NCBI RefSeq assembly: GCF_001513965.1
Contig: NZ_KQ948015.1
Location: 763,551-827,550 of the forward strand
Origin: Streptomyces cellostaticus
GTDB taxonomy: Bacteria > Actinomycetota > Actinomycetes > Streptomycetales > Streptomycetaceae
Reading direction: 5' to 3'
Length of the DNA: 64,000 nt
Shown here: positions 30,680-39,719 of the stretch, piece by piece
Position numbering within the stretch: position 1 is the first letter of the stretch
How the letters are laid out: the number at the start of each line of letters is the position of its first letter
The notes under the pieces: generated by a model
What the model was told of the DNA's origin: nothing
What the model saw: the letters and a program-made list of their open reading frames with translations, nothing else
Databases searched by the model: none
Program-made: the position numbers and the translations under genes

Positions 30680-31957
30680 ATGGGAACCACAACAGGACCT
30701 CACATCAGGACCTACGCCTTCGGGCTCGGCGCCGTCCTCGGGATGATCGGCGCGCTCGCCTACAGCTCGTTCGTGCTGCAAGCCCTCCTCCACACGGGCC
30801 TCAGCCCGCTGCGCTCCTATGTCAGCGAACTGTCCGTCGCCAGCAGGCCGTACGCATTCCTCTTCCGCGCGGGCGATATCACCGCAGGCTGCGGCCTCCT
30901 GGCCTTGGCCATGGCCCTCGCCCGGCGGCTACCCGCCACTCGCCGGGGCGCGAGTGGATGCGTGGCTCTGGCCGTCACCGCGGCGGCCTCGATCGGCGAT
31001 GGCCTGTGGCCCATGCCCTGCGCCCCGTCCGTCGACCCGGTCTGCCGCGCGACCGACGGCGCCGACCTGGACCAGCAGCTCGGCCAGATCCACACCCTGT
31101 CGAGTCTGGCGGAATTCACCGGCGCGATACTCGTCATGCTCCTGCTGAGCAAGGTCCTTCAGCGCACCGGCCACCGCCGCCCGGCCCGGTGGAGTCTCAC
31201 CGCAGGCGTCGCCACCGCCGCACTCGGAGCTCTGGAGATCGCCATGGCGCTCACGGGGGTGCGCTGGGTCGGCCTGCCCGAACGCGCACAGGTCCTGCTG
31301 GTCTCGGCCTGGTGCGCCGCCATGGCACGCTTCCTCATGCGCATACCCCCGGTGCCGGCGCACGGCATGATCCGACGGCCGTCCCCCAGCGCACGTCCCT
31401 CACCCGCTTCCGCCGCATCAACCCCTGCCGATCGTGAATGCGACATGCGTTCGTCAGATGGGCAGCGGGGCCGCCGGGCTCCTGCAACGGATGATCCAGC
31501 GTCGCCGGGCCCGATGTCGTCGATGCCCTGCCGGAATGTTGCAGGCCCTCACCGAGCACTACGGCACTGTGCCGCTGCTGTTCCGCCCGCCCTACGGTGT
31601 GTACAACAAGGACACCGAGACTGCGGTGAGAGCGTGCGGGCCCCGGGCGATCGTGTGGTGGCGGGAGACCGTGCGGATCACCAACCTCCAGTACCAACGG
31701 CCGGACAAGAAGTTGCACGCGGGCGACATCATTCTCGTCCATTTCCGCGGGCCCGAGCAGCTCCGAGGCGCCACCATGACACAGATGTTCGCCAGCCTGC
31801 TCAGGCAGATCGAGGAACAGGGATTCGCTGTGGCACGCCTGGAGGACTACATCCGTGCACCGAGCGGGTGAGGGATGAGGGAGGCTGGACGAGGCATGCG
31901 GCGGCCTCATCCGCTAGGCACCGCACTCCAGGCGGTACCCGTGTCCTCGCAGCGTAG
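30680..31957 (+). CDS. DUF998 membrane protein with a foreign out-of-frame C-terminal tail
   Basis: The first roughly 235 residues are a DUF998-type membrane protein: about six hydrophobic segments, with the SPLRSYVSELS motif near residue 43 and a GDITAGCGLL helix. After about residue 250 the sequence turns into Arg/Ala/Pro-rich noise because the frame runs across a deacetylase fragment encoded in another frame (31536-31871). The original stop was probably lost when the two sequences were joined. Starts 4 bp after the esterase. Function of DUF998 unknown. Confidence 0.75.
   Translation: MGTTTGPHIRTYAFGLGAVLGMIGALAYSSFVLQALLHTGLSPLRSYVSELSVASRPYAFLFRAGDITAGCGLLALAMALARRLPATRRGASGCVALAVTAAASIGDGLWPMPCAPSVDPVCRATDGADLDQQLGQIHTLSSLAEFTGAILVMLLLSKVLQRTGHRRPARWSLTAGVATAALGALEIAMALTGVRWVGLPERAQVLLVSAWCAAMARFLMRIPPVPAHGMIRRPSPSARPSPASAASTPADRECDMRSSDGQRGRRAPATDDPASPGPMSSMPCRNVAGPHRALRHCAAAVPPALRCVQQGHRDCGESVRAPGDRVVAGDRADHQPPVPTAGQEVARGRHHSRPFPRARAAPRRHHDTDVRQPAQADRGTGIRCGTPGGLHPCTERVRDEGGWTRHAAASSARHRTPGGTRVLAA
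31536..31871 (+). pseudogene. Polysaccharide deacetylase, C-terminal fragment
   Basis: Frame reads LTEHYGTVPLLFRPPYGVYN, then RAIVWWRETVRITN, ILVHFRGPEQLRGATMTQMF and a final GFAVARLEDYI before a TGA. RPPYG is the NodB-domain motif. The N-terminal TFDDGP and HSH metal motifs are absent, so it cannot be active. It overlaps the tail of the DUF998 frame. Confidence 0.75.
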
Positions 31958-32648
31958 TGATGTGCGGCAGTCGGCAAGGTCGGGCGGACTCCTCGGCCGC
32001 CTGGGTGAGACGACGGCGCAGGCCGGCCATGGTGACGTCCAGGGTCTTTGTGGGGCCGAACCAGTTCTCGTCCCACACCTGTGCCATCAGGGATTCCCGT
32101 GAGACGGCGGTGCCGGGATTCCGGACGAGCAGGGTGAGCAGGTCGAACTCCTTCGGCCGCAGGGGGATGTCCGTGCCGTGGAGTGTGCAGCGGCGTGCCG
32201 TGGTGTCGATGACGAGGTCGCCGATCCGTAGGGGCTGCTGTGGTTGCGGCGTGGTGGTCTGGCGGCGCAGGTGGGCGCGGAGGCGGGCCAGCAGGACGGT
32301 GAGGCTGAAGGGTTTGACGAGGTAGTCGTCGGCGCCGGCGTCGAGGCCGGCGATGACGTCGATGTCGTCGGTGCGGGCTGTGAGGATCACGATCAGCAGG
32401 TCGGGGAAGCGGGCGCGCAGGGTGCGGGCGAGGTCGAGGCCGTCGAGGTCGGGCAGGCCGAGGTCCAGGAGAACGGCGTCGTAGGCGGTGCGGGTGGCCT
32501 CGGCGAGGGCCGAGGTGCCGGTGCGGCTCCAGGTGGGGACGTAGCCGTTGCCGCGCAGGCCGGTTTCCAGGTGGCGTCCGATGGTGTCGTCGTCCTCCAC
32601 GACGAGGATGCGGAGGCGGCTGCGGTCCGGTGCGGCGGGCGTACCCAT
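31914..32648 (-). CDS. OmpR-family response regulator (orphan)
   Basis: 244 residues. Receiver RLRILVVEDDD, phospho-Asp in AVLLDLGLPD, DDYLVKPF; C-terminal winged helix with LRPKEFDLLTLLVRNPGTAVSR and LDVTMAGLRRRL. No kinase is adjacent. It lies 58 bp downstream of the FtsX-type permease on the same strand, so it probably belongs to that operon or regulates it. ATG at 32648 chosen as nearest to the conserved domain; 32684 is possible. Confidence 0.9.
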   Translation of the reverse strand: MGTPAAPDRSRLRILVVEDDDTIGRHLETGLRGNGYVPTWSRTGTSALAEATRTAYDAVLLDLGLPDLDGLDLARTLRARFPDLLIVILTARTDDIDVIAGLDAGADDYLVKPFSLTVLLARLRAHLRRQTTTPQPQQPLRIGDLVIDTTARRCTLHGTDIPLRPKEFDLLTLLVRNPGTAVSRESLMAQVWDENWFGPTKTLDVTMAGLRRRLTQAAEESARPCRLPHITTLRGHGYRLECGA

Positions 32649-32706
32649 GGTCGACAGCGTAGGCCGGGGCGGGGTGACCGGCACGGCCCTTCCGTGTCCG
32701 GACTGC

Positions 32707-35358
32707 TCACAGGTCCCGGAGCTCTTCCACGGCGGGGCGGCGGGCGCGGCGGATGCCGTTCAGGGCCGCGGCCAGTACGGCGAGCAGGGCGGCGGTCGCG
32801 GTGAGCGCGAGGTAGGCACCGGGCACGGCCAGGCTGCTCGGTGGTGGGTCGAAGACGCCCGTCAACACCTTGACCAGCATCTCGGACAGAGCCCAGCCGA
32901 TCGCCGCGCCCCCGGCCAGGCCGGCCGCGGCCAGCAGGAGGGCCTCGGTGAGGACCATGCCGCGCAGCTGGCCGCTCCTGGCGCCGAGGACGGTGGCGAG
33001 GGCGAAGGTGCGGCGGCGTTCGGCGAGGCCGAGGGCGAGGACGAGTCCGCCGGCGCCGGCGGCCAGCAGGACGGCGAAGGCGAGTTCGATGCGGGTGAGT
33101 CCGGCCAGGTCGACGGAGGTAAGGCTGGTGCCGACGGTGCCACGGGTCTGGGTGAGGTCGGTGACCGTGGCGCCCGTGCCCAGCTTGGCCCGCAGCTGTG
33201 CGGCGATCTGCTTCTGGTGGGTGCCGCCGGTGTCGAGGAGGAAGGCGCCGACCGCGTCGCTGCCGGTGGCCTTGGCGATGTAGGAGGCGTTGGCGACGAA
33301 GAAGCTGTCCTTGGGGGCGGTGGGGAACTCCTTGGCGATGCCGGCGTAGTGGAAGGGAACGGTGCGCAGGGCCTTGGTGCGGGCGTCCTGGATGCGCAGG
33401 TTGACGGTGTCGCCGGGGGAGAGCTGGAAGTCGTTGACGGTCTCGACGCTGACCAGCAGGTTGTCCGGGCGCTGGGCCAGCTTGCGCATGAGCTGCTGGG
33501 CCGTGCCGCCGGCGAAGTAGGCGTCCTGCAGTGAGGTGGCCTGGGCGATGGTGTCGGGGTGGACGCCGTAGAGGTCCTGCAGGTCGGGGCCGACGTAGGC
33601 GAAGCGGTGCTGGAGCGGTTCGACATGGCGTACGCCGGAGATCCTCAGTGAGCCTGCGGCACCGGGCGGGATACGGGCGCCGGGTGGTTCGGTGACGGTG
33701 ACGTCGGCGCCGTTGGTCAGGCGGGCGTCGACCTCGGCCTGTTGCTGGTAGGTGGCGTTGAAGACGGCGGTGGAGAGGGCGAAGGACACGGCGAGGGCGA
33801 GCAGCACCACCGAGCGGGCGAGTGGGCGGCGGCGCCGGGAGAGGGTGGCGGCGGTGGTGCCGGCGAGTGTTGCGGTCAGGGGCCGGGCAAGCCTGGCCAG
33901 GGCGGGGCGGCCGTGCGTGAGGGCGAGGAGAGTCAGGCGCCACAGCAGCAGGGCGGCGCCGATCCACAGCAGGGCGGGGCCGAGGAAGGCCCAGTACGAC
34001 ACGGAGATGCTGGGCACGCCCTCGGGGGCGAGGACGAGGGCGTACTGGTTGCCGGAGGAGGCGCGGAAGACGAGCCAGGAGCAGATCAGCACGGCGAAGT
34101 CCAGGCCGTACCGCATCCACCAGGGGGAGCGGGTGCTGCGGGCTCCGGCTTCCTTGCGGGTCTCGGCGACGGTCACCGCGCGCAGGTCGCGCAGGGCCGG
34201 GAAGAGGACGGCTGCGGCGGCGACGGCGGCACCGAGGACGAAGGCGATGCCGTACCAGGCGGCCCAGGTGCTCGCGCCCGCTCCGAAGGACGCACTGCCG
34301 AAGGCGAGGTGGCCGGTGAGCGCGGCGATACCCAGCCCGGTCATGCCGCCGGTGAGACCGATCAGGGCCGCCTCCAGGCCCGCGAGCGTGGTGATCTGGC
34401 GCGGGCGCAGGCCGCGCAGCCGCAGCAGGCCCTGCTCCTGGCGGCGCCGTTCGCTCCCGGCGGAGGCGACCGCGGCGGTGAGCGCGGCGGCCAGGACGGC
34501 GCCGGGGACGCCGAGGAAGAGGAAGAGGATCTGGGCGTAGAGGGCGTCCTGGCGGGCGGAGTCCAGGGCGGCGCCGAGGTTGTTGCCCACGAGGGCGGCA
34601 CCCGAGGAGCGGGCCTCCAGGTTGCGGGCCGCGCCGGTAACGGCGGTGTAGGCGGCGGCCGGGTCGGAGGGCAGGCGCGTGGTATCGCGGGCGGCGTGGA
34701 TCTGGGTGGTGGCGCCGGTGGAGCCGTGCGTGAGCGCGGCGAACCGGGCGGCGGGCAGCAGGACGACGTTGTCCGGGGGCGCGGTCGGCTGGGACTGGCT
34801 GGGGGCGCCGACCGTCTGGAAGAGGGAGTCGGCCTGGGGCAGGTCCACCACGCCGTCCACCTTCACCTGACGGGTTCCGGCGCCCGGCAACCGGACGGTG
34901 ATGGTGTCGCCGGGCGCGGCGTGCAGGTTGGAGGCGGTCTGCTGGGCCAGCAGGACGCCGGTGGAGGAGCCGGAGAGGGTGCGGATCGCGTCGGGGAACA
35001 GGGCGCGGTAGCCGTCGGGCAGGCCGAGGGCCATGCCGGGGCCGGTGGTCTGGGAGCTGCCCTGCACGCGGGCGGTGAAGCCGCTCGTGCGGGCGTAGCC
35101 GACCGGCACGGCGGCGCGGGTGCCGGGGGCGCTGCGGACCAGGGAGAGCACGCTGTTCGGGTCGGCGCCGGGCTGCACCTGGACCTGCCAGTCGACGGCG
35201 ACCGAGCGCACGGCGCGCTGGGTCATGGTCGCCTTCGACGCGGTGAGGAAGGAGCCGAGCGCGGCGACGAGGCCGACCGCGAGCGCGATGCCGGCCAGGG
35301 CGGCCAGCAGACGTCCGGTGCGATGGCGGGCGAGACCCCGCGTCCAGGCAGTGATCAT
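32707..35358 (-). CDS. FtsX/MacB-type ABC transporter permease
   Basis: 883 residues in the duplicated FtsX-like layout. There is an N-terminal membrane anchor followed by a large extracytoplasmic domain, then FtsX segments (LFLFLGVPGAVLAAALTAAVASAG), a second extracytoplasmic domain, and a final three-segment FtsX block ending RRARRPAVEELRDL. Exporters of this type move lipids, peptides or drugs, or act mechanically on the envelope. It overlaps the start region of its ATPase gene by 4 bp. Two ATPases precede it, so pairing is ambiguous. Confidence 0.92.
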   Translation of the reverse strand: MITAWTRGLARHRTGRLLAALAGIALAVGLVAALGSFLTASKATMTQRAVRSVAVDWQVQVQPGADPNSVLSLVRSAPGTRAAVPVGYARTSGFTARVQGSSQTTGPGMALGLPDGYRALFPDAIRTLSGSSTGVLLAQQTASNLHAAPGDTITVRLPGAGTRQVKVDGVVDLPQADSLFQTVGAPSQSQPTAPPDNVVLLPAARFAALTHGSTGATTQIHAARDTTRLPSDPAAAYTAVTGAARNLEARSSGAALVGNNLGAALDSARQDALYAQILFLFLGVPGAVLAAALTAAVASAGSERRRQEQGLLRLRGLRPRQITTLAGLEAALIGLTGGMTGLGIAALTGHLAFGSASFGAGASTWAAWYGIAFVLGAAVAAAAVLFPALRDLRAVTVAETRKEAGARSTRSPWWMRYGLDFAVLICSWLVFRASSGNQYALVLAPEGVPSISVSYWAFLGPALLWIGAALLLWRLTLLALTHGRPALARLARPLTATLAGTTAATLSRRRRPLARSVVLLALAVSFALSTAVFNATYQQQAEVDARLTNGADVTVTEPPGARIPPGAAGSLRISGVRHVEPLQHRFAYVGPDLQDLYGVHPDTIAQATSLQDAYFAGGTAQQLMRKLAQRPDNLLVSVETVNDFQLSPGDTVNLRIQDARTKALRTVPFHYAGIAKEFPTAPKDSFFVANASYIAKATGSDAVGAFLLDTGGTHQKQIAAQLRAKLGTGATVTDLTQTRGTVGTSLTSVDLAGLTRIELAFAVLLAAGAGGLVLALGLAERRRTFALATVLGARSGQLRGMVLTEALLLAAAGLAGGAAIGWALSEMLVKVLTGVFDPPPSSLAVPGAYLALTATAALLAVLAAALNGIRRARRPAVEELRDL

Positions 35359-36017
35359 GACACCCCTTCTGGTGCGAGCAGCCTGCCGTCGCGCATGGTG
35401 CGCCGGGCGGTGAGGCGCGCGGCGATGGCGGGGTCATGGGTGGTGACGACGAGGGCAGCGCCCGTGTGGTCGGCGGCTGTGAGCAGGGCGTCCAGCACCC
35501 GGGCGCCGGTGGTGTGGTCGAGGCGGCCGGTGGGCTCGTCGGCGAGGATCAGGCGCGGCGCCTGGGCCAGGACCCGGGCGGCGGCCACCCGCTGGGCCTG
35601 ACCGCCGGAGATCTCCTCGGGCAGCCGGTCCGCCAGGTCGGCGGCATCGACCAGCGCGAGCGCCGCGAGGGCCGCCTGCCGGGCCTCGTCCTCCGGCCGG
35701 CCGGCGAGGACCAGGGGGAGAGCGGTGTTCTCTGCCACGCTCAGGGCGGGGATCAGGCTGTCGCCCTGGAAGACCAGTCCGATGTCGTACGGCCCCAAGG
35801 AGGCAGCCCGCCTCACTGTGCCGGTGGTGGGCTGCTCCAGCCCGGCCAGCAGGTGCAGCAGGGAGCTCTTGCCCGATCCGGAGGGGCCGACGACTGCGAG
35901 CCGGTCACCGGGTCCGATCTCCAGTTCGGCGCCGTGCACGGCCACGACCGCCTGCGGCCCGCGGCCGAAGGTGAGGGCCGCGTTCCGGCAGACGACGAGG
36001 GGCTCATCCGGTGGCAT
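35355..36017 (-). CDS. ABC transporter ATP-binding protein (LolD/MacB type)
   Basis: 220 residues. Walker A GPSGSGKSS near 44-52, signature ISGGQAQR, Walker B LILADEPTGRLD, H-loop TTHDP. The typical nucleotide-binding subunit for FtsX-like permeases. Overlaps the permease (3') by 4 bp and the second ATPase gene (5') by 14 bp, so all are one operon. Confidence 0.92.
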   Translation of the reverse strand: MPPDEPLVVCRNAALTFGRGPQAVVAVHGAELEIGPGDRLAVVGPSGSGKSSLLHLLAGLEQPTTGTVRRAASLGPYDIGLVFQGDSLIPALSVAENTALPLVLAGRPEDEARQAALAALALVDAADLADRLPEEISGGQAQRVAAARVLAQAPRLILADEPTGRLDHTTGARVLDALLTAADHTGAALVVTTHDPAIAARLTARRTMRDGRLLAPEGVS

Positions 36018-36726
36018 TCGGGGCCTCCTGCCGTTCTAGTGCCGTCACGGCACTGTCTGTCACTCCATCCGCCAGGCCGACGACCCGGTCGGCGACGCGG
36101 ACAACCTCCGCGCTGTGCGTGACGATCACCACCGCGCAGCCCTGGGCGGCCCGCTCACGCAGCAGCGCGAGGACGACCTGCTCGGTCTCGCCGTCCAGTT
36201 CGCCGGTCGGTTCGTCGGCAAGCAGGACGTCGGGCGAGTTGGCCAGCGCCACGGCCAGTCCGGCGCGTGCCAGTTCGCCGCCGGACAGTTGCCGGGGCAG
36301 AGCGTGCGCCCGCCCGGCGAGGTCGAGTTGGCCGAGCAGCTCCTGTGCGCTGAGCGGGGGCCGGCCGGGGCGGGCCCGCTGGGCCAAGCGGATGTTGTCG
36401 CGGACACTCATATGGGGCAGCAGGTTGCGGGTCTGCAGCAGCACCCCGATGTGCCGGGCCCGCACCCGGGCCCGCTCGGCCTCCGGCCGGTGGCTGATGC
36501 GTACGCCGCTCACGCGCACCTCGCCGCCGGACGGTTCGTCGAGTCCCGCCAGGCACGCCAGCAGCGTCGACTTCCCCGACCCGGACGGCCCGACCACCGC
36601 GAGCGTCTCGCCGCGCCGCACCTGTAGGGACACCCCGCGCAGTGCGAGCGTCTCCTCCTCGCCGGCCCGGTAGAACCGGTAGAGCTCGCGGGCGGTGAGG
36701 ACCGTGTCGTCCGCCATGGTGCTCAC
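36004..36726 (-). CDS. ABC transporter ATP-binding protein (LolD/MacB type), second copy
   Basis: 240 residues. Walker A GPSGSGKST, signature LSGGELAR, Walker B VLLADEPTGELD. ATG at 36726 overlaps the lipoprotein stop (ATGA), supporting this start over the internal ATG at 36717. With the neighbouring ATPase it could form a heterodimer for the single large permease (inference), or one copy may serve a permease elsewhere. Confidence 0.92.
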   Translation of the reverse strand: MSTMADDTVLTARELYRFYRAGEEETLALRGVSLQVRRGETLAVVGPSGSGKSTLLACLAGLDEPSGGEVRVSGVRISHRPEAERARVRARHIGVLLQTRNLLPHMSVRDNIRLAQRARPGRPPLSAQELLGQLDLAGRAHALPRQLSGGELARAGLAVALANSPDVLLADEPTGELDGETEQVVLALLRERAAQGCAVVIVTHSAEVVRVADRVVGLADGVTDSAVTALERQEAPNATG

Positions 36727-37364
36727 CGCCAGGCGAAGGAGTCGCTGATGACGCGCCAGGGGTCGACGTTGTCGGCGTTGACCGGCCCGGACAGCGTCAG
36801 GTCCACCTCGTGACCGGAGCGGTAGAAGGCGTACCGCTCGAAGGCGTCCCGCACGACCTTGCCGGTGACCGGGTCCTTCGGCGAGTCACCCTGGTAGGTG
36901 AGCAGCACGACCCGGCCGGCGTGCCGGGTCACCTCGGACACCTTGGGCGCCGCGAACTTCGGTACCTGCACGCGCAGTTGCGGAACAACTGTGTTGGTGA
37001 CGGAGCCGGTCGTGGAAGCGGTGGAGGCGGAGTGCGCGTTGATCCGTACAGTGTTGAGCTTGTCCGTGAACGCGGTGGCGCCGCCGTCCCGCTGGGTCTG
37101 GGCCCAGCCCTCGGGGACCTTCACGGTGAAGCCGGGCCCGTTGAAGGGCACGTACGCCTGGTTGTCGGGGATGTCGCCGGGCGGGTTGGACTCGGTGGGG
37201 GCCGCGTTGTTCTGCGCGCCGCCCGACGACGAGGACGGCGCCGCGGTCGCGGGCGGGGAGCTCTTGGACGCCGTCGAGCCGGACCCGGAGCCGGAGCAGC
37301 CGGCGGTCACCGCAGCGACAAGCGCCAGCCCCACAGCCGCGGACGTCCTTACGTGTGCTGCCAT
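36723..37364 (-). CDS. Putative lipoprotein of the ABC operon
   Basis: About 213 residues. Signal and lipobox VTAGC, then a long Ser/Gly/Pro linker. The folded part from about residue 70 (YVPFNGPGFTVKVPEGWAQT ... RVVLLTYQGDSPKDPVTG) looks like a LpqN/PsbP-like small domain. ATG at 37364 has GGAGGG upstream. First gene of the lipoprotein-ATPase-ATPase-permease operon; likely an extracytoplasmic partner of the exporter. Confidence 0.8.
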   Translation of the reverse strand: MAAHVRTSAAVGLALVAAVTAGCSGSGSGSTASKSSPPATAAPSSSSGGAQNNAAPTESNPPGDIPDNQAYVPFNGPGFTVKVPEGWAQTQRDGGATAFTDKLNTVRINAHSASTASTTGSVTNTVVPQLRVQVPKFAAPKVSEVTRHAGRVVLLTYQGDSPKDPVTGKVVRDAFERYAFYRSGHEVDLTLSGPVNADNVDPWRVISDSFAWR

Positions 37365-37501
37365 GCCACTGCCCTCCAGGGAGTCGCCGGAGCGGACGGT
37401 CATGGCACTCACGCTAGGAAGAGGCCGGTTAACACCACGCTCGGCGACGGTTAGACGACGGCAAAAACGCGAGGGTGGCGTCCCCGGATCCGCGGCGGGG
37501 G

Positions 37502-38878
37502 TCAGGGCTCCTGGGCGGGGAGCAGGACGACCAGCCGGGCTCCGGGGTGGTTGTCCTCGACCAGGGTGCGGCCGTGGTGGGCCTTGACGACGTCGCGGGC
37601 GATGGCCAGACCGAGGCCGCTGCCGCCGGTGTCACGGGAGCGGGCGTCGTCCAGGCGGGTGAAGCGTTCGAAGACGCGTTCCCGGTCGGCGGCCGGGATG
37701 CCGGGGCCGTCGTCGGCGACGACCAGGCGGGCGGTGCCGTCCTGGGTGTGCAGGCTGACCGTGACCCGGCTGCTGGCGTGGCGCACGGCGTTGTCGAGGA
37801 GGTTGCGTACGACGCGGGCGAGGGCGTCCGCGTCGCCCAGTACGCGTGCCGCGCCGACGGCGCGCTGGTCGATCGGGAGCTGTGTGCGGTGGCGGGCCTC
37901 GCGTACTGCGGTGAAGACGATTTCGTCCAGGTCGACGGGGCGGGTCCGGATCCGGGGCCGGTCGTCGAGCCGGGCCAGCTGGAGGAGGTCGTCGACGAGC
38001 CGGGTGAGGCGTTCGCCGTCCCGCAGCAGGGACACGGCGAGGGCCCGTGTCTCCGGCGAGCGGGCGTGCCGGGCGGCCACGTCGAGACGGGTGCGCAGGG
38101 CACTGAGGGGGCTGCGCAGTTCGTGGGCGGCATCGGCGATGAAGCGTCGCTGCCGCCGGGTCGCCGTGTCCAGGCGTTCCAGCAGGTCGTTCAGTGTGCG
38201 CGCGAGCCTGGCGAGGGCGTCCGCGGTGGGCGGCACATCCAGTCGGCGGCCGAGGTCGGAGGCGCTGATCTCCGCAGTCTGGGCGCGCAGGACCTCCACG
38301 GGGCGCAGCGCGCGGCCGGTGAGCTGCCACACCACCGCCGTGAGCAGGACGACGACGGCCGGTGTCCCGACGGCCAGGCCGGCGGTGAGCCGGGCCAGCC
38401 CCTGGTCGACACTCTCGGTGGGAACGGCGACGTACACCGTCAAGGGACTGCCGTCCGGACCGGCGGGGACACCGACGGCACGCCAGGATCCGTTCTCGCC
38501 CACCGGGATGCCGTGAACGGTGTGCGCCCGCGGCGTGCTGGACCGGCTCGCCGGGAAGAAGAACGCCCGCGGTCGGCCGCGCAGGTTTCCCGAGCTTGCG
38601 ACCACGGTGCCGGTGCGGTCGACGATCTGTACGGCGACCTCTCCGTGGTCGGCGGCCGGGATCTCCGCACCGGCCGGAGTGGTGTCGGCGTCCGCCGCGA
38701 CGACCTCGGCGCGCTGGAGGGCACTGGTGTCCAGGCCCTGGATCAGGCTGGCGTGCAGCCAGAGGACGAGGAGGACGGCGGCCGAGGCCAGGCCGGCGGC
38801 GATGACCAGGGCAGCGGCGGCGGTCAGCCGCAGCCGCAGCGACCTGCGGGCCCACCAGGACCGGGCGCCGGCGGTCAC
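37502..38878 (-). CDS. Sensor histidine kinase (HAMP, HisKA, HATPase)
   Basis: 458 residues. Membrane segments near 15-42 and 165-185 flank an extracytoplasmic sensor domain. HAMP LRPVEVLRAQTAEIS; H-box ADAAHELRSPLSALRTRLDVA; N-box RNLLDNAVRHA; G-boxes DDGPGIPAADR and SGLGLAIARDV. Its regulator lies 3 bp upstream on the same strand. Signal unknown; position beside the lipoprotein/ABC operon suggests an envelope stress input. Confidence 0.93.
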   Translation of the reverse strand: MTAGARSWWARRSLRLRLTAAAALVIAAGLASAAVLLVLWLHASLIQGLDTSALQRAEVVAADADTTPAGAEIPAADHGEVAVQIVDRTGTVVASSGNLRGRPRAFFFPASRSSTPRAHTVHGIPVGENGSWRAVGVPAGPDGSPLTVYVAVPTESVDQGLARLTAGLAVGTPAVVVLLTAVVWQLTGRALRPVEVLRAQTAEISASDLGRRLDVPPTADALARLARTLNDLLERLDTATRRQRRFIADAAHELRSPLSALRTRLDVAARHARSPETRALAVSLLRDGERLTRLVDDLLQLARLDDRPRIRTRPVDLDEIVFTAVREARHRTQLPIDQRAVGAARVLGDADALARVVRNLLDNAVRHASSRVTVSLHTQDGTARLVVADDGPGIPAADRERVFERFTRLDDARSRDTGGSGLGLAIARDVVKAHHGRTLVEDNHPGARLVVLLPAQEP

Positions 38879-38881
38879 CGC

Positions 38882-39559
38882 TCACCCTGCGGGGCTGCGC
38901 AGCCGGTATCCGGCGCCGCGGACGGTCTCGATGGTGCTGCGGCCGAACGGGGCGTCGATCTTGCGTCTGAGATAGCCGACGTACACCTCGACGATGTTGG
39001 TGTCGCCGTCGAAGTGCTCGTCCCATACGTGGGTGAGGATGTCCGTCTTGCTGAGCACTTCGTCGGTGTGTCGGGCCAAGTATTCCAGCAGGGCGAACTC
39101 CCGGGCGGTGAGCTCGATGTCCCGCTCCCCGCGCCGGCAGCGGTGGCGGGCGGGGTCCACGCTGAGGTCGCCGGCCCGGAGCACCGCGGGCCGGGCGGGT
39201 GCGCCGCGGCGCAGCAGTGCCCTGAGGTGGGCGACGAGGACGACGTACGAGAAGGGCTTGCTCAGGTAGTCGTCGGCGCCGAGGTCGAGGGCGTCCGCCT
39301 CGTCGTACTCGCCGTCCTTCGCGGTGAGCACCAGCACGGGCGTCCAGACCCTGGCGTGACGCAGCCGCTTGAGGACCTCGTAGCCGGACAGGCCGGGCAG
39401 CATGATGTCGAGCACGATCACGTCGTACGGTTCGTGCAGCGCCCGCCACAGCCCCTCCGGCCCGTCGTGGGCGATGTCCGTGACGAAGCCCTCCGCGGCG
39501 AGTCCCTCGGCGATCGCCGCGGCGAGTGAGCGCTCGTCCTCGATGATCAGCGTCCGCAT
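38882..39559 (-). CDS. OmpR-family response regulator
   Basis: 225 residues. Receiver MRTLIIEDERS, phospho-Asp in VIVLDIMLPG, DDYLSKPF; winged helix LTAREFALLEYLARHTDEVLSK and VEVYVGYLRRKID. ATG at 39559 begins directly with the receiver; a 27-bp longer start exists. The divergent promoter region carries a two-pair CTGAGA repeat (39613-39657), a candidate autoregulatory operator. Confidence 0.93.
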   Translation of the reverse strand: MRTLIIEDERSLAAAIAEGLAAEGFVTDIAHDGPEGLWRALHEPYDVIVLDIMLPGLSGYEVLKRLRHARVWTPVLVLTAKDGEYDEADALDLGADDYLSKPFSYVVLVAHLRALLRRGAPARPAVLRAGDLSVDPARHRCRRGERDIELTAREFALLEYLARHTDEVLSKTDILTHVWDEHFDGDTNIVEVYVGYLRRKIDAPFGRSTIETVRGAGYRLRSPAG

Positions 39560-39612
39560 GGCAGTCTCTGCTCTCCCGTCCACCATAGCCGTGAACGGTG
39601 ACGGCCGTTCGG

Positions 39613-39657
39613 CTGAGAGGGAGCTGAGAAGCGGGGCTCCTCTCAGCCTGCTCTCAG
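39613..39657. promoter_or_regulatory. Inverted array of 11-bp-spaced CTGAGA repeats
   Basis: CTGAGA at 39613 and 39624 (11 bp apart) on the plus strand, then TCTCAG at 39641 and 39652 (11 bp apart), the same word on the minus strand. The four half-sites form a near-symmetric operator between the divergent response-regulator gene and the small charged ORF. Related repeats occur at 45419 and 51841. Confidence 0.68.
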
Positions 39658-39719
39658 TACCCGGATCGCAGGCTGGAGTCCTCAATGAAGTCACGGAGCA
39701 GGCAAGGAGGAGGACGACG

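Noticed and set aside
32393..35437. 1014-codon minus-strand frame over the FtsX permease
   Set aside because: Arg/Pro/Ala-rich out-of-frame shadow of the 32707-35358 gene; no signature.
37426..37453. Two CGGTTA words 22 bp apart upstream of the lipoprotein gene
   Set aside because: Only 6 bp and two helical turns apart; could occur by chance.
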